Below the pieces are notes generated by a model. The model was not told the origin of the DNA. It saw only the letters and a list, made by a program, of their open reading frames with translations, and did not search any database. Positions 11,861 to 24,180 of a stretch of 64,000 nucleotides of DNA are shown here, in pieces. A program made the position numbers and the translations under genes. The stretch is taken from assembly GCA_023614405.1 (NCBI GenBank), contig CM042684.1, positions 209,132,941 to 209,196,940 on the forward strand. The letters run 5' to 3'. Position 1 is the first letter of the stretch; the number at the start of each line of letters is the position of its first letter. This stretch comes from Avena insularis (lineage: Eukaryota > Streptophyta > Magnoliopsida > Poales > Poaceae).

Positions 11861-12574
11861 AAAAACAAAGCTCTTCCTCCACCACCTCCAAGACCTGCGG
11901 CAAGCTCTCCTTTTGTTCGTGCACCACCACCTCGGACTCTCAACATCAACACCAAGCCCGTGTCTACTGTTGCTCGTGCCAACTGTGTCAACGCCGCTCA
12001 AGGTGAGCATGCACCTGGAGTTCTGATGGGTATGCTTTCTGTTAACTCAGTCCCTGCACGAGTTTTGTTTGATTCTGGTGCATCGCATTCTTTTGTTTCT
12101 CACAAGTTTGCAAATGAGAATGAGTTAGCTATGGATCCTCTCCTTAAGCGGTTAATGGTCCTTTCTCCTAGAGCAACAATGGCAGCTTCTAAAATCAGCC
12201 ATGGCAATCAAATTGATATTGGTGGCTCTTCGTTCTCGGTGTCCTTAATTGTTCTGGGCAATTCTGACATTGATGTCATCTTGGGCATGGATTGGTTGAC
12301 AGCAAATGCAGCTGTGATTGATTGTGCTGAACGCTCGGTTTCTCTGAAAATTCCTGAAGGCCATATAGTCTATTCTCCAAGTCAGACTCCTGATATCCAA
12401 CTTTTCTCTTTGGCGGCTCTGAATGATCATGCTATGGAAGCTATTCAGAGTGTTCCGGTGGTCTGTGAGTTCCCAGATGTCTTTCACAAGAGTTGCTGTA
12501 TGCCTCCGGATCGTGAGGTTGAGTTTGTAATTGAGCTTGAACTGGAACGGCTCCTATCTCCAAGCGCCTTATAA
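11795..12574 (+). pseudogene. Nucleocapsid zinc knuckle and aspartic protease, frameshifted
   Basis: In this frame a degenerate zinc knuckle starts CYTCGNS (about 11816). The histidine and last cysteine of the CCHC pattern are not seen. After a proline-rich linker comes the retropepsin-like protease: the active-site DSGAS codons are at 12071-12085 and the flap/C-terminal motif ILGMDWL is at about 12280-12300. The protease would cleave the Gag-Pol polyprotein. The linker to reverse transcriptase (around 12540-12680) has at least two more frame breaks and a stop, so the polyprotein is not continuous. The DSG active site itself looks intact. Confidence 0.85.
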
Positions 12575-13335
12575 AATGGGTCCTGCTGAGTTGGCTGAAC
12601 TCAAACGTCGACTTGATGAACAAGAGAAGTTGGGTTTCATTCAACACAAGATTCTTCTTGGGGTAGCCCAACCATCTTTGTGAAGAAGCGAGACAAGACT
12701 GATAGACTTTGTGTTGACTATCGGGCTCTCAATGCTAAAACCATCAAGAATAAATATCCCCTTCCACGGATTAATGATCTCTTCGATCAGCTAGCTGGAG
12801 CTGTGGTATTCTCTAAGCTTGACTTGAGAAGTGGGTATCATCAAATCAAGATTCGCAAGGAAGATGTTCCTAAAACAGCTATCACCACCCGCTATGGCCT
12901 GTATGAGTACACGGTCATGTCTTTCGGTCTCACCAACGCACCTGCCACCTTCTCGAGGCTTATGAACTCGGTTTTCATGGAGTATCTTGATAAGTTCGTT
13001 GTGGTCTACCTGGATGACATCCTAGTCTATTCTAAGTCAAAGGAAGAACATGAAGAACACCTCCGGTGTGTCCTAAACAAGCTTCGTGAGAACCGCCTGT
13101 ATGCAAAGTTCTCCAAATGTGAGTTTTGGCTGCCTCAAGTCACCTATCTTGGTCACGTCATCTCTGCCAAGGGCATTGCCGTCAACCCGGAAACTGTAAA
13201 GACAATTGTTGACTGGCTTCCTCCTGTAAATGTCAAAGAAGTCCGGAGCTTCCTTGGTTTGGCTAGTTATTGCCGTCGCTTCGTTTAGAACTTTTCGAAG
13301 ATAGCGAAGCCTCTTACCGATCTCCTCAAGAAAGC
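12575..13335 (+). pseudogene. Reverse transcriptase domain, with premature stop
   Basis: From about 12680 the frame reads the conserved blocks [36 protein letters not shown] and the catalytic YLDD at 13007-13018. The thumb region ([21 protein letters not shown]) follows. This polymerase copies element RNA to DNA. The palm core is intact, but a TAG at 13286-13288 ends the frame right after RRFV. A further frameshift near 13330 moves the thumb/connection into the RNase H frame. The N-terminal finger segment (12575-12680) is broken by frameshifts. Confidence 0.9.
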
Positions 13336-15252
13336 AAGAAATACCTTTGGACTCCTGCATGTCAAGCAAGCTTTGAGACACTCAAAGAGAAGCTCACTTC
13401 CACACCAGTCTTGGTTCCTCCAGATACATCCAAGCCTTTCCAGATATTCTGCGATGCATCTTTGCAAGGATTGGGTGTGGTCCTTATGCAAGAAAAACAA
13501 GTTGTTGCTTATGCCTCTCGACAGTTGAAGACGCATGAGATCAACTATCCTACACATGACCTCGAACTCGCAGCAGTTGTCTTTGCTTTGAAAGTATGGA
13601 GGCATTACTTGCTGGGCAACCGTTGTGAAATCTTTTCTGATCACAAGAGTCTGAAGTATATCTTCACACAGCCTGATCTCAACCTTCGTCAGAGGAGGTG
13701 GATTGAAGCAATCAATGATTTTGATTTGACCATCAACTACACTCCGGGCAAAGCTAATGTCATGGCCGATGCTCTCAGCCGCAAAGCTTATGTCAACAAC
13801 CTCATGATGGAAGAACAACAACCTCTCTTGTGCGAGGAATTCCGTCAGCTCAACCTTGAAATTGTGGATCAAGGGTATCTTCTGAACCTTCTAGCAACCC
13901 CTCTCTTGGAAGAAAAGGTTCGCTCCATTCAACTTGGTGATCCGTACACCAAGAAGGTCATCTCCAACATCCAGCTTCCGAAGTATGAGTCCTTCCACGT
14001 CGATGACCAATGCACGCTTTTCTTTGAACACCGGATGTTTGTTCCGAACTACCCGGGTTTGAGAGAGCAAGTTCTCAAGGAGGCGCATGATTCTGTTCTT
14101 TCTATCCACCCTGGCAGCACAAAGATGTACATGGACTTGAAAACACAATATTGGTGGCCGGGATTGAAACGATATTGTGCCAAGTATGTCTCGGAGTGTG
14201 ATGTCTGCCGCAGAGTGAAAGCTGTCCATCAGAAACCTTCCGGTCTTCTACAGCCATTGAAACCCCCGGAATGGAAATGGGAGAAAGTAGAGATGGACTT
14301 CATCACTGGTTTTCCAAGGTCGCAGAAGGGCAACAATGCAATCTTTGTTGTCATTGAGAGGCTTTCTAAAGTGGCCCACTTCTTTCCCGTCAAGGAAACG
14401 ATTTCTGCCATTCAGTTGGCTGAGCTCTATATCAACAGAATTGTCTCTCTGTATGGGGTTCCGCTCGAGATCAGTTCAGACCGTGGAAGCATCTTCACTT
14501 CCAAGTTCTGGGAAAGTTTCCAAAATGCTTTGGGAACAAAGTTGAACTTCAGCACAGCTTACCACCCTCAGTCGCAAGGACAAGTTGAAAGGATCAATCA
14601 GATTCTGGAGGATATGCTCCATGCTTGCGTCATCTCTTTTGGCATGAAGTGGGAAGAATGTCTTCCTTATGCTGAATTCTCTTACAACAATAGCTTCCAG
14701 AAAAGTCTAAAGATGGCACCATTTGAGGCTCTCTATGGCCGCAAATGCAGAACTCCGATTGGTTGGTCGGGTGCAGGTGAAAGAATATTGTTTGGCCCTG
14801 ACATTGTAACTCAAGCGGAGGAGAAGGTTCACGTTATTCTTGAAAATCTGAAGATTGCTCAAAGTCGCCAGAAGAGCAATTATGACAGAAAGCACACGGA
14901 CATGGAGTATGTCCCTGGTGATCTCGTTTACCTTCGTGTCACTCCCATGAGAGGCACGCACCGCTTTGGTATCAAAGGAAAGCTGGCTCCTAGATACATC
15001 GGTCCATTCAAAATTCGTGGAAGAAGAGGAGAAGTTGCTTATGCTCTTGAGCTCCCGGAAAAACTCAAGGTCCATGATGTTTTCCACATCTCTCAACTCA
15101 AGAAGTGCTTCAAGGATCCCGGCAGGACCATGGACCACGAGCTTATCAATCTCCAAGAAGACCTGTCTTATCAAGAACACCCCACAAAAATCCTTGAAAT
15201 CGCAGAAAGAAGGACTCGCAACAAGTCCATCAAGTTACGCAAGGTGCAAAGG
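13336..15252 (+). pseudogene. RNase H and integrase domains (one long open frame)
   Basis: The longest clean coding stretch of the element. RNase H: the DAS motif has its aspartate codon at 13453-13455, followed by [20 protein letters not shown] and MADALSRK. Integrase: an HHCC zinc finger (HDSVLSIH at about 14090, CDVC at about 14200) and the catalytic triad, with D at 14296-14298, D at 14479-14481 and E at 14587-14589. The last two are separated by 35 residues, the D,D-35-E rule. The C-terminal region contains GPFKI and [12 protein letters not shown], as in chromoviruses. Integrase would insert the cDNA in the nucleus. Catalytic residues are intact, but no continuous Gag-Pol exists to deliver them. 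Confidence 0.92.
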
Positions 15253-15346
15253 GTCGCACCATTCTGTTGATGAAGCCACTTGGGAACGTGAAGATGAGCT
15301 CCGTGCCAAGTATCCTACCCTCTTCGAGTCTTCTTCTTCTTCCTAG
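15253..15346 (+). pseudogene. Chromodomain-like integrase tail, frameshifted
   Basis: After a frame break near 15245-15255 another frame reads DEATWEREDELRAKYP and ends at TAG 15344-15346. The DEATWE...YP pattern is the C-terminal half of the chromodomain carried by chromovirus integrases, which helps choose chromatin targets. The first half ([15 protein letters not shown]) lies in the preceding frame. Confidence 0.75.
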
Positions 15347-15370
15347 AATCTCGGGGCGAGATTCCTGTTT

Positions 15371-15383
15371 AGTGGGGGAGAGT
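15371..15383 (+). other. Polypurine tract of the chromovirus
   Basis: AGTGGGGGAGAGT directly before the 3' LTR start. It primes plus-strand DNA synthesis. It follows the last stop codon by about 25 nt. Confidence 0.85.
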
Positions 15384-18300
15384 TGTAGCATCCCAATTGT
15401 CTAACAATTGTAATGCTACTTGGTCTAGTAATATAATGGCTACTTCATATATATAATTGTTGCATCATAATTATATCATGCTCATATCATCATGCCACCT
15501 TGCATTTGAGCATCATATAAAACCCTTTTTATTTTGGTTCTTCTCTCATATGCATTGTTAATTGTATTTGCCTCTTGATATTGTATTTGGTTATTGATAT
15601 ATTGTTTAAATGCCCAAGTTGAGTTGGGGGCATATCTTTTATTCCACTCCACTACCCTTTCTTTCACCACCTTATAATTCCACCATCCCATTATCCATGA
15701 GCTTGTATTTTATTTTCTTTTGGTATTTAATCTAGCTCCTGGGAGATAGGATGGATCTACTTCAATAAATTCTTTTGCTTGGCTTTATTCCACTTTTGGG
15801 AATGCATAAGAATAATGCCATGTTAATATTATTGTTTTCACAAGAATAAACATGGCATTAATTATTTTGCATGGGCCATGCAAGTACCACCACATTCTAG
15901 TCTTTTGGATTTTATTTGAATCATTGAGTGGATCATCTCCCATCTCTCTCTCTACCCCTCTTCTTGCTTGTTTGTTTGGTTCATGCTAAAAACCCTACAC
16001 CCATCTCCATCTATCCCATCACCCCTTTATCTCACCCTTATCTTTTTCTTTTAATTAAAACTCTTAGGCATGATCACTTGAGGCTTATTCTTTTCTTTCT
16101 CTCTTTTCTCTCCTAGCCTAGTTCTTCTAAACCCTAATCTCCTTCTACCCCCCACTCTCTTTTTCTATCTCTAAAACCTACCACCATGATCTACCCCAAC
16201 CCTAAACCAAACCCTAACCCGATGCCCTCTCTAGCTAACCCTAGCTACCCACATACCCTCTCTCTCGGCCTTTCTCCTCTCTCTGCCTTGCAGGCCCCAC
16301 CTGGCCACCCTGGCCCCACCTAGCTACCATCCACCCCAAGCCCTAACCGAGCCCCTCTAGTCCTAACCGAAGCTCACCCGAGCCTCCCCCTCCTCTCTCT
16401 CTTTCTCTCTGCCAGCAACCCCACCCGAGCCTACCCTCCTTGGACGCTCCCTGGTCCCACTGCAGCCTCTCCACCTACCTGCCTCGCCTGGCCCGAGCAC
16501 GTGAGGAGGAGGGAAAAGGTGGCACCGAGCCACCTTATCTACCCCCCCTCGGCTGCTCCTCCTCTCTCTCCCTTTTCCTCCTTCCCCACGTCTCCTGGCC
16601 TCTCCAGATCTACCCCAGGCCTTGCCTCTCCTCTACTTCCTCCCCACCAACGGCACCTCCTCCCTGTCATTTGGCGCCCACCGTGGTGTCCACCACCGAT
16701 CCTCGAACCAGCGGCAGGCGTGGCGTGGAGGTTGTCGAGGAGCGAGGTCCCCTCAGATCGACCAGCCGCCAGCGGAGGAGAAGGACCAGAGTCAAGATCA
16801 CCGCCGCCACCGACACCAAACCCTAGCTCCGCTTCCTCGCCGATCCGCTGTCTCCCAGCCGATCCAACACCACCAACCAAACCACGGTGAGCTCCTCTAC
16901 CTCCTGACACCTCTGCGCCTCATTACGCCCTAGCCCCGCCATCCTTTCGTTGAACCCACCGCGGCTGCGCGCTGTAATGCAGCCTCCCGCGTCGCAAGGC
17001 CACCTCTTCTAGCTGCGTCACCCTCCTAACACCAAGCCTAGCCTATCAGTTGGCTGCGCCTCACTTGAGCCTCAGGTCCCCGGATCGAATCCCCCACGCG
17101 TCGTGCCTGCATCGGTCGCGCACCGATCGGTCATCATCGCAGAGAAGATCCACAGTGGCCGTGAACCTTTTGCGCTTAGCCCCCCTCTGTTTTCTCCCGC
17201 TCAACCCGCGCTCCTCGAGACCCCACCTGTCTGTGCCTGTGGCGTTTTTGCAAAAACGTACTCGCAGTTTTGAACCCTTAACCCGCGCTCCAGCACTCTA
17301 CCCACTGCCGACCTCACTGTTCACCTCGGCATCTCGGCCTCCAGCTGGTCCCACTTGTCATTCACATAGACTAGTAAGCGCCGCGGTGAGAAAAACCTGT
17401 TACGCCTTTGTCGCCATCGCGGTAGCCCACATCGATTGGGCTCGGGCTAGCACTGGGCTGGGTGTAAAAAGTAGTTCTGGTTTTCTGTTTGTTTTAAACT
17501 TTTCAAATTTGATTTAAATTCAAATTCAAATCTGTTTTTAAATAACTTTTAAAATATAAATCTAAATTCAACATGTAATATATGTTTTGAAATCAGAAAA
17601 ATGAGAGGAATTCAAATATGCCCTTCAAAATCTATTTTGAACACTTTAAATTTCAAGTTGATTAAATTACAATAAAATGCCCTTTTTCTTAATTAATTAA
17701 TAACTTTTGTTTTATAACTCCAAATTTTGACAAATAATATGTCTAAAATGATCAGCTCGACGAGACCTTTCTGTTTTTGCATTCCATGATCTGAATTGCA
17801 GCATGCATCATATAAATATAAAGTATACAGCAACTTATTTGAGTATAAAATATGATTAAAACTCCATAAAATGCTTATTTCTTGTATTCCACACCTCACC
17901 CATGCCATGCTACTTTGTTGCCATGCAAATTGTGCATCATTCATCATGGCATGATTGTTTGCTTGTCGCATTTTATTCATATTCTTGTGCACTTTATTTA
18001 TGTTGGCCCTTGTTTGTTTGGTTCTTCTTCGAATAGACGCTGAGAAGGGGATATATCAAGAAACCTAGGAGCACTACCCAGATCCTTCTCTCGCTTCAAC
18101 TGAGCTGCCAGGCAAGCACTACCACATGCTTGCATACATACAGTACCTATTGCCTCTATCTTAATCTTGCATCATTGAGTCGCGATTGCATTAAACTGAA
18201 TCCCAAGTACTGCATAGCCTTTACTTTTAAACCCCACCGAAGCTTGTTCCTCCATCCCATGAGCCATTACTACAGGAGTTGTTTGAGCCATGCGAGTCAT

Positions 18301-19800
18301 AGAACAGCATGTGTAGGGTATGTGAGTGTCTGATGTACAACGAGGTACCTAAACAACTTAACCTGAGTAGTAATGGGATAACTAATGAAAGTGGCACCGG
18401 TGAGCAATATCTGCTATTTGGTTTTTTATGCTCACTTGTGTCTCGAGGGACCCAGTACTTGATTCTGTTCCTTGAATATTCGCTATCCACATCAGGAGGC
18501 TTATGAACCCCCGAGCGAGCTTGATTCATTCTTATTTCTTGGGGCCACAAAGTAGTTTGGGGCTTTATTACTATCCTGTACTTATGCCATGCTTTTCGCT
18601 TTATTTAAGATTGTGCGAGGAGCACCTGTCTGCTTAGGTAAGCGGAGTGTTTTCATGGTATCGACAAGCCCACCACACTTTCGGTTCCCGGTCGTTACAG
18701 CCATTGACGCAAACCTTGAGTCCGTCTGAGCCAGCCAACTTCGCTATGGTAGCTTAATGGGGTGGCCTGAAATATTTGAATCTGTGATCGCTTTGTCGTG
18801 AATGCCTCGTTGGGTTTGATTTGGTTTTTCCGAGGTTGATCGAGTGTGTTTGTTATTTGTGCACCCTCAGGTAAAACTTTCTGAAAGCCGTGTCCGCGGT
18901 TATGGATGACTTGGAGCACAGTTTCTCGATCATAGACAAGTATAACTAAAGTACCGCTTTTACCTTGACTAAGTACCTGACTAGTAAATAGTGTAACACT
19001 CATGGAATGGATAATAAAACTGCCAACGGATGGGGGGGCTGTTCGTCCGCTTCCTCGTTGGTAAGCAAGGAGGAGGATGGATCTGTTAATATTACCGTTA
19101 TAACTGTTGTTATTAATTCACGGACATCCGTGTATTTTTGGTTAGGCGGATGGTTAGCGAGTATCTATAGAATTGTTAGGTATTATCTTTTGCTGCAATT
19201 GCGTCACCCCAGGTTGTGTCCCCTTTAGAGGCATAAAGACTTGATGAGTACCCCTAGGGTCTCACACGATAAATTGTTTGATTCAGATGAACAGGTAATC
19301 TCGCAAGATGGATCTTTGGGTGGAGGAGGCAGACGATGTTGTAGCGATCACTCGGTGTAGAGATTCCGGAACGGGATCCGTGAGATCTGTATGGATGTGT
19401 TTATTTATGGGGCATCTTATGCCGATTTGCTTCTTATCCGCATCGGATCTTGTTTTCCGCTCACTTTGATACTCTGATGTTTGATGTATCAGGAGATATC
19501 CTAAACTATTATATATATCTAGGATATTTGGATCTTGCCGTATGGCGTTGCAATATTTCTATTTCTTTTAGATGGAATGGCTCTGAGGACTGTTGTATGG
19601 TGGCTTGCATACATACTCATTTGTGTATGTAGTTGATCCTTACGCACGATTCGCCGCTTGTTCTTGTCCCGATATGTGGAAATGGTTAGGACGGCCGAAA
19701 GGTCTACCTGTGAGTGGCATTTGGGCCCCACCGTACTATTTTAACCATTTCCGCTCATCCAGGCTTGTAACTAAGAGCGTAATTCACCGAGGTAGTTACA
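15384..19800 (+). repeat. 3' LTR (4,417 bp) of the chromovirus
   Basis: Starts TGTAGCATCCC and ends GAGGTAGTTACA like the 5' copy. It is followed directly by the duplicated TCATT. It is 42 bp shorter than the 5' LTR, the difference being spread over many small indels in GC-rich parts (about 16440-17400, 18430-18900, 19270-19720). Confidence 0.92.
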
Positions 19801-19805
19801 TCATT
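19801..19805. repeat. Target-site duplication, right copy (TCATT)
   Basis: Identical to 5566-5570. It also serves as the first bases of the resumed satellite core TCATTGCATG. Confidence 0.95.
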
Positions 19806-19858
19806 GCATGTCTACTCTTTTCATAAACCACATGAGCATGTGTATTCTTTTCACAAAC

Positions 19859-21042
19859 CACATATGGATCCACCAGTGTCATTGCATGTATGTTCTTTTC
19901 CTAAAACACATATGGATCCAATAGTGTCATTGCATGTGTGTTCTTTTCATGAACCACATATAGAGTCATTGCATGTGTGTTCTTTTACAAACCACATATG
20001 GATCCACCAGAGTCATTGCATGCATGTTCTTTTCATAGACCACATATGGATCCACAAGAGTTCATTGCATGTCTGTTCTTTTCACAAACCACATATGGAT
20101 CTACTAGAGTCATTGCATGTGTGTTCTTTTCACAAACCACGTATGGATCCACCAGAGTCATTGCATGTGTGCTATTTTCATTAACCACAACTAGAGTCAT
20201 TGCATGTGTGTTGTTTTCATAAACCGGGCATGTGTTCTCTTTTCACAAACCACATATGGATCCACCAGTGTCATTGCATGTCTGTTCTTTTCCTAAAACA
20301 CATATGGATCCACTAGTGTCATTGCATGTGTGTTCTTGTCATGAACCACAACTAGAGTCATTGCATGTGTGTTCTTTTACAAACCACATATGGATCCACC
20401 AGAGTCATTGCATGCATGTTCTTTTCATAGACCACATATGGATCCACCAGAGTTCATTGCATGTCTGTCCTTTTCACAAACCACATATGGATCCACTAGA
20501 TTTATTGTATGTGTGTTCTTTTCATAAACCACATATGGATCCACCAGAGTCATTGCATGTGTGTTATTTTCATTAACCACAACTAGAGTCATTGCATGTG
20601 TGTTCTTTTCATAAACCACATGAGCATGTGTGTTCTTTTCACAAACCGCATATGGATCCACTAATGTCATTGCATGTCTGTTCTTTTCCTAAAACACATA
20701 TGGATCCACCAGTGTCATTGCATGTGTGTTCTTTTCATGAACCACAACTAGAGTCATTGCATGTGTGTTCTTTTACAAACCACATATGGATCCACCACAG
20801 TCATTGCATGCATGTTCTTTTCATAGACCACATATGGATCCACCAGAGTTCATTGCATGTCTGTCCTTTTCACAAACCACATATAGATCCACTAGAGTCA
20901 TTGTATGTGTGTTCTTTTCACAAACCACATATGGATCCACCAGAGTCATTGCATGTGCGTTATTTTCATTAACCACAACTAGAGTCATTGCATGTGTGTT
21001 CTTTTCACAAAACACAACTAGACTCATTGCATGTATGTTCTT
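19859..21042. repeat. 396-bp higher-order repeat, about three copies
   Basis: Nine units in fixed order: 48 (tail CCTAAAACACA), 48 (tail CATGAACCACA), 38 (ACTAGAG start, tail TTACAAACCACA), 48 (GCATGCATG core), 49 (GAGTTCATTG core), 48, 48 (tail CATTAACCACA), 39, and 30 (TGAGCATG), total 396. The same point in successive copies falls at 19859, 20251 and 20647. The first interval is 392 because one 30-bp unit is altered near 20225. The third copy diverges near 21000. Confidence 0.85.
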
Positions 21043-23905
21043 TTTAGAAACCACATATCGATCCACTAGTGGCATTGCATGTGTGCTCTTTTCATTAACC
21101 ACAACTAGAGTCATTACATGTCTGTCATTTTCACAAACCACATATGGATCAACCAGAGTCATTGCATGTATGTTCTTTTCGTAGACCACATATGGATCCA
21201 CTAGAGTTCATTGCATGTCTGTTCTTTTCATAAACCACATGAGCATGTGTGTTTGTTTCATAAACCTCATATGGATCCACTAGTATCATTGAATGTGTGT
21301 TCTTTTCCTAAAACACATATGGATTCACCAGTGTCATTGCATTCGTGTTCTTTTCATGAACCACAACTAGAGTCATTGCATGTATGTTCTTTTCACAACC
21401 CACATATGGATCCACCAGAGTCATTGCATGTCTGTTCTTTTCATGAACCACATGGATCCACCAGTGTCATTGCATGTGTGTTCTTTTCATAAACCATATG
21501 GATCCACCAGTGTCATTGCATGTGTGTTCTTTTCACAAACCACATATGGATACACCAGTGTCATTGCATGTGTGTTCTTTTCATTAACCACAGCTAGAGT
21601 CATTGCATGTATGTTCTTTTCACAAACCACATATGGATCCACCAGAGTCATTGGATGTCTATTCTTTTCATAGACCACATATGGATCCACCATAGTCATT
21701 GCATGTCTGTTCTTTTCATAAACCACATGAGCATGTGTGTTCTTTTCACAAACCACATATGGATCCACCAGTGTCATTGCATGTGTGTTATTTATATTAA
21801 GCACAACTAGAGTCATTGCATGTGTGTTCTTTTCATAAACCACATGAGCATATGTGTTCTTTTCACAAACCACATATGGATCCACCAGTGTCATTGCATG
21901 TCTATTCTTTTCCTAAAACACATATGGATCCATCAGTGTCATTGCATGGATGTTCTTTTCATGAACCACAACTAGAGTCATTGCATGTGTGTTCTTTTAA
22001 ACCACATATGGATCCACCAGAGTCATTGCATGCATGTTCTTTTCATAGACAACATATGGATCCACGAGAGTTCATTGCATGTCTGTCCTTTTCACAAACC
22101 ACATATGGATCCACTAGAGTCATTGTATGTGTGTTCTTTTTACAAACCACATATAGATCCACCAGAGTTATTGCATGTGTGTTATTTTCATTAACCACAA
22201 CTAGAGTCATTGCATGTGTGTTCTTTTCAGAAACCACAACTAGAGTCATTGCATGTGTGTTCTTTTCAGAAACCACATATGGATCCACCAGTGTCATTGC
22301 ATGTGTGTTCTTTTCATTAACCACAACTAGAGTCAATACATGTCTATCCTTTTCACAAACCACATATGGATCAACCAGAGTCATTGCATGTCTGTTCTTT
22401 TCATAGACCACATATGGATCCACCAGAGTTCATTGCATGTCTGTTCTTTTCATAAACCACATGAGCATGTGTGTTCTTTTCACAAACCCCATATGGATCC
22501 ACTAGTGACATTGAATGTGTGTTCTTTTCCTAAAAACATATGGATCCACCAGTGTCATTGGATGTGTGTTCTTTTCATGAACCACAACTAGAGTCATTGC
22601 ATGTATGTTCATTTCACAAACCACATATGGATCCACCAGAGTCATTGCATGTCTATTCTTTTCATGAACCACATGGATCCACCAGTGTCATTGCATGTGT
22701 GTTCTTTTCATAAACCATATGGATCCACCAGTGTCATTGCATTTGTGTTCTTTTCACAAACCACATATGGATACACCAGTGTCATTGCATGTGTGTTCTT
22801 TTCATTAACCACAGCTAGAGTCATTGCATGTATGTTCTTTTCACAAACCACATATGGATCCACCAGGCTCATTGCATGTCTATTCCTTTTATAGACCACA
22901 TATGGATCCACCATAGTCATTGCATGTCTGTTCTTTTCATAAACCACATGAGCACGTGTGTTCTTTTCACAAACCACATATGGATCCACCAGGGTCATTG
23001 CATGTATGTTCTTTTCCTAAAACACATATGGATCCATCAGTGTCATTGCATGTGTGTTCTTTTCATGAACCACAACTAGTGTCATTGCATGTGTGTTCTT
23101 TTACAAACCACATATGGATCCACCAGAGTCATTGCTTGCATGTTCTTTTCATAGACCACATATGGATCCACAAGAGTTCATTGCATGTCTGTTCTTTTCA
23201 CAAACCACATATGGATCCACTAGAGTCATTGCTTGTGTGTTCTTTTCACAAACCACGTAAGGATCCACCAGAGTCATTGCATGTGTGTTATTTTCATTAA
23301 CCACAACTAGAGTCATTGCATGTGTGTTCATTTCATAAACCACATGGGCATGTGTGTTCTTTTCACAAACCACATATGGATCCACCAGTGTCATTGCATG
23401 TCTGTTCTTTTCCTAAAACACATATGGATCCACTAGTGTCATTGCATGTGTGTTCTTTTCATGAACGACAACTAGAGTCATTGCATGTGTGTTCTTTTAC
23501 AAACCACATATAGATCCACCAGAGTCATTGCATGCATGTTCTTTTCATAGACCACATATGGATCCACCAGAGTTCATTGCATGTATGTACTTTCCACAAA
23601 CCACATATGGATCCCCTAGAGTCATTGTATGTGTGTTGTTTTCACAAACCACATATGGATCCACCAGAGTCATTGCATGTGTGTTATTTTCATTAACCAG
23701 AACTAGAGTCATTGCATGTGTGTTCTTTTCATAAACAACATGAGCATATGTGTTCTTTTCACAAACCACATATGGATCCACTAGTGTCATTGCATGTCTG
23801 TTCTTTTCCTAAAACACATATGGAACTACCAGTGTCATTGCATGTGTGTTCTTTTCATGAACCACAGCTAGAGTCATTGCATGTGTGTTCTTTTACAAAC
23901 CACAT

Positions 23906-24180
23906 CTATGTTTTCTTTATGTGAAACAAACAAACGTCTTGCAAAGCATTGTTAGTCATGAATCTTTTGTTTGTGCCTTTCTCATGTTGCGTCATAGTTT
24001 CTTTGTCTTATTGCTAGAACTTTGTCTTTCATGTTATGATTGAAGTACTATGATCCCAGCTTTGAGTGTTTTACAAATACTTGGATCAAGTCTTTGATGG
24101 TGCATGTCACCTCAAAAAATTATTCTTTCTTTTTATCACTTACCTACTCGAAGACGAGCAGGAGTTAAGCTTGGGGATGT
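23906..24180 (+). other. Truncated internal tail with polypurine tract
   Basis: Matches 29632-29905 with about six differences by eye. It ends TAAGCTTGGGGATGT, the polypurine tract before the LTR. It begins abruptly at the satellite junction at 23905/23906. Confidence 0.85.

Larger units (their letters stand above)
5571..19800 (+). mobile_element. Complete Ty3/gypsy chromovirus with 4.4-kb LTRs, coding region dead
   Basis: A 14,230-bp element with 5' LTR 5571-10029, tRNA-Met-type primer-binding site, leader, gag, protease, reverse transcriptase, RNase H, integrase, chromodomain-like tail, polypurine tract, and 3' LTR 15384-19800. The domain order (integrase last) is Ty3/gypsy. The very long LTRs, Met primer site and chromodomain-like tail suggest the Tekay/Del lineage, but this is by architecture only and no family name is given. 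At least six frame breaks and one stop inactivate it. A perfect 5-bp duplication shows a normal integrase-mediated insertion into the satellite. The first ~1 kb of the two LTRs differs at about eight sites by eye, suggesting a young insertion. Confidence 0.9.
19801..23905. repeat. Satellite array B (48/39/30-bp units, higher-order structure)
   Basis: The same unit types as array A, resuming in register after the retrotransposon. Two scales of higher-order repetition are visible: a nine-unit, 396-bp repeat near the start and a ~1.22-kb repeat after it. The array ends at 23905 inside a 48-bp unit (after ACAAACCACAT), where truncated retrotransposon sequence is joined. Confidence 0.95.
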
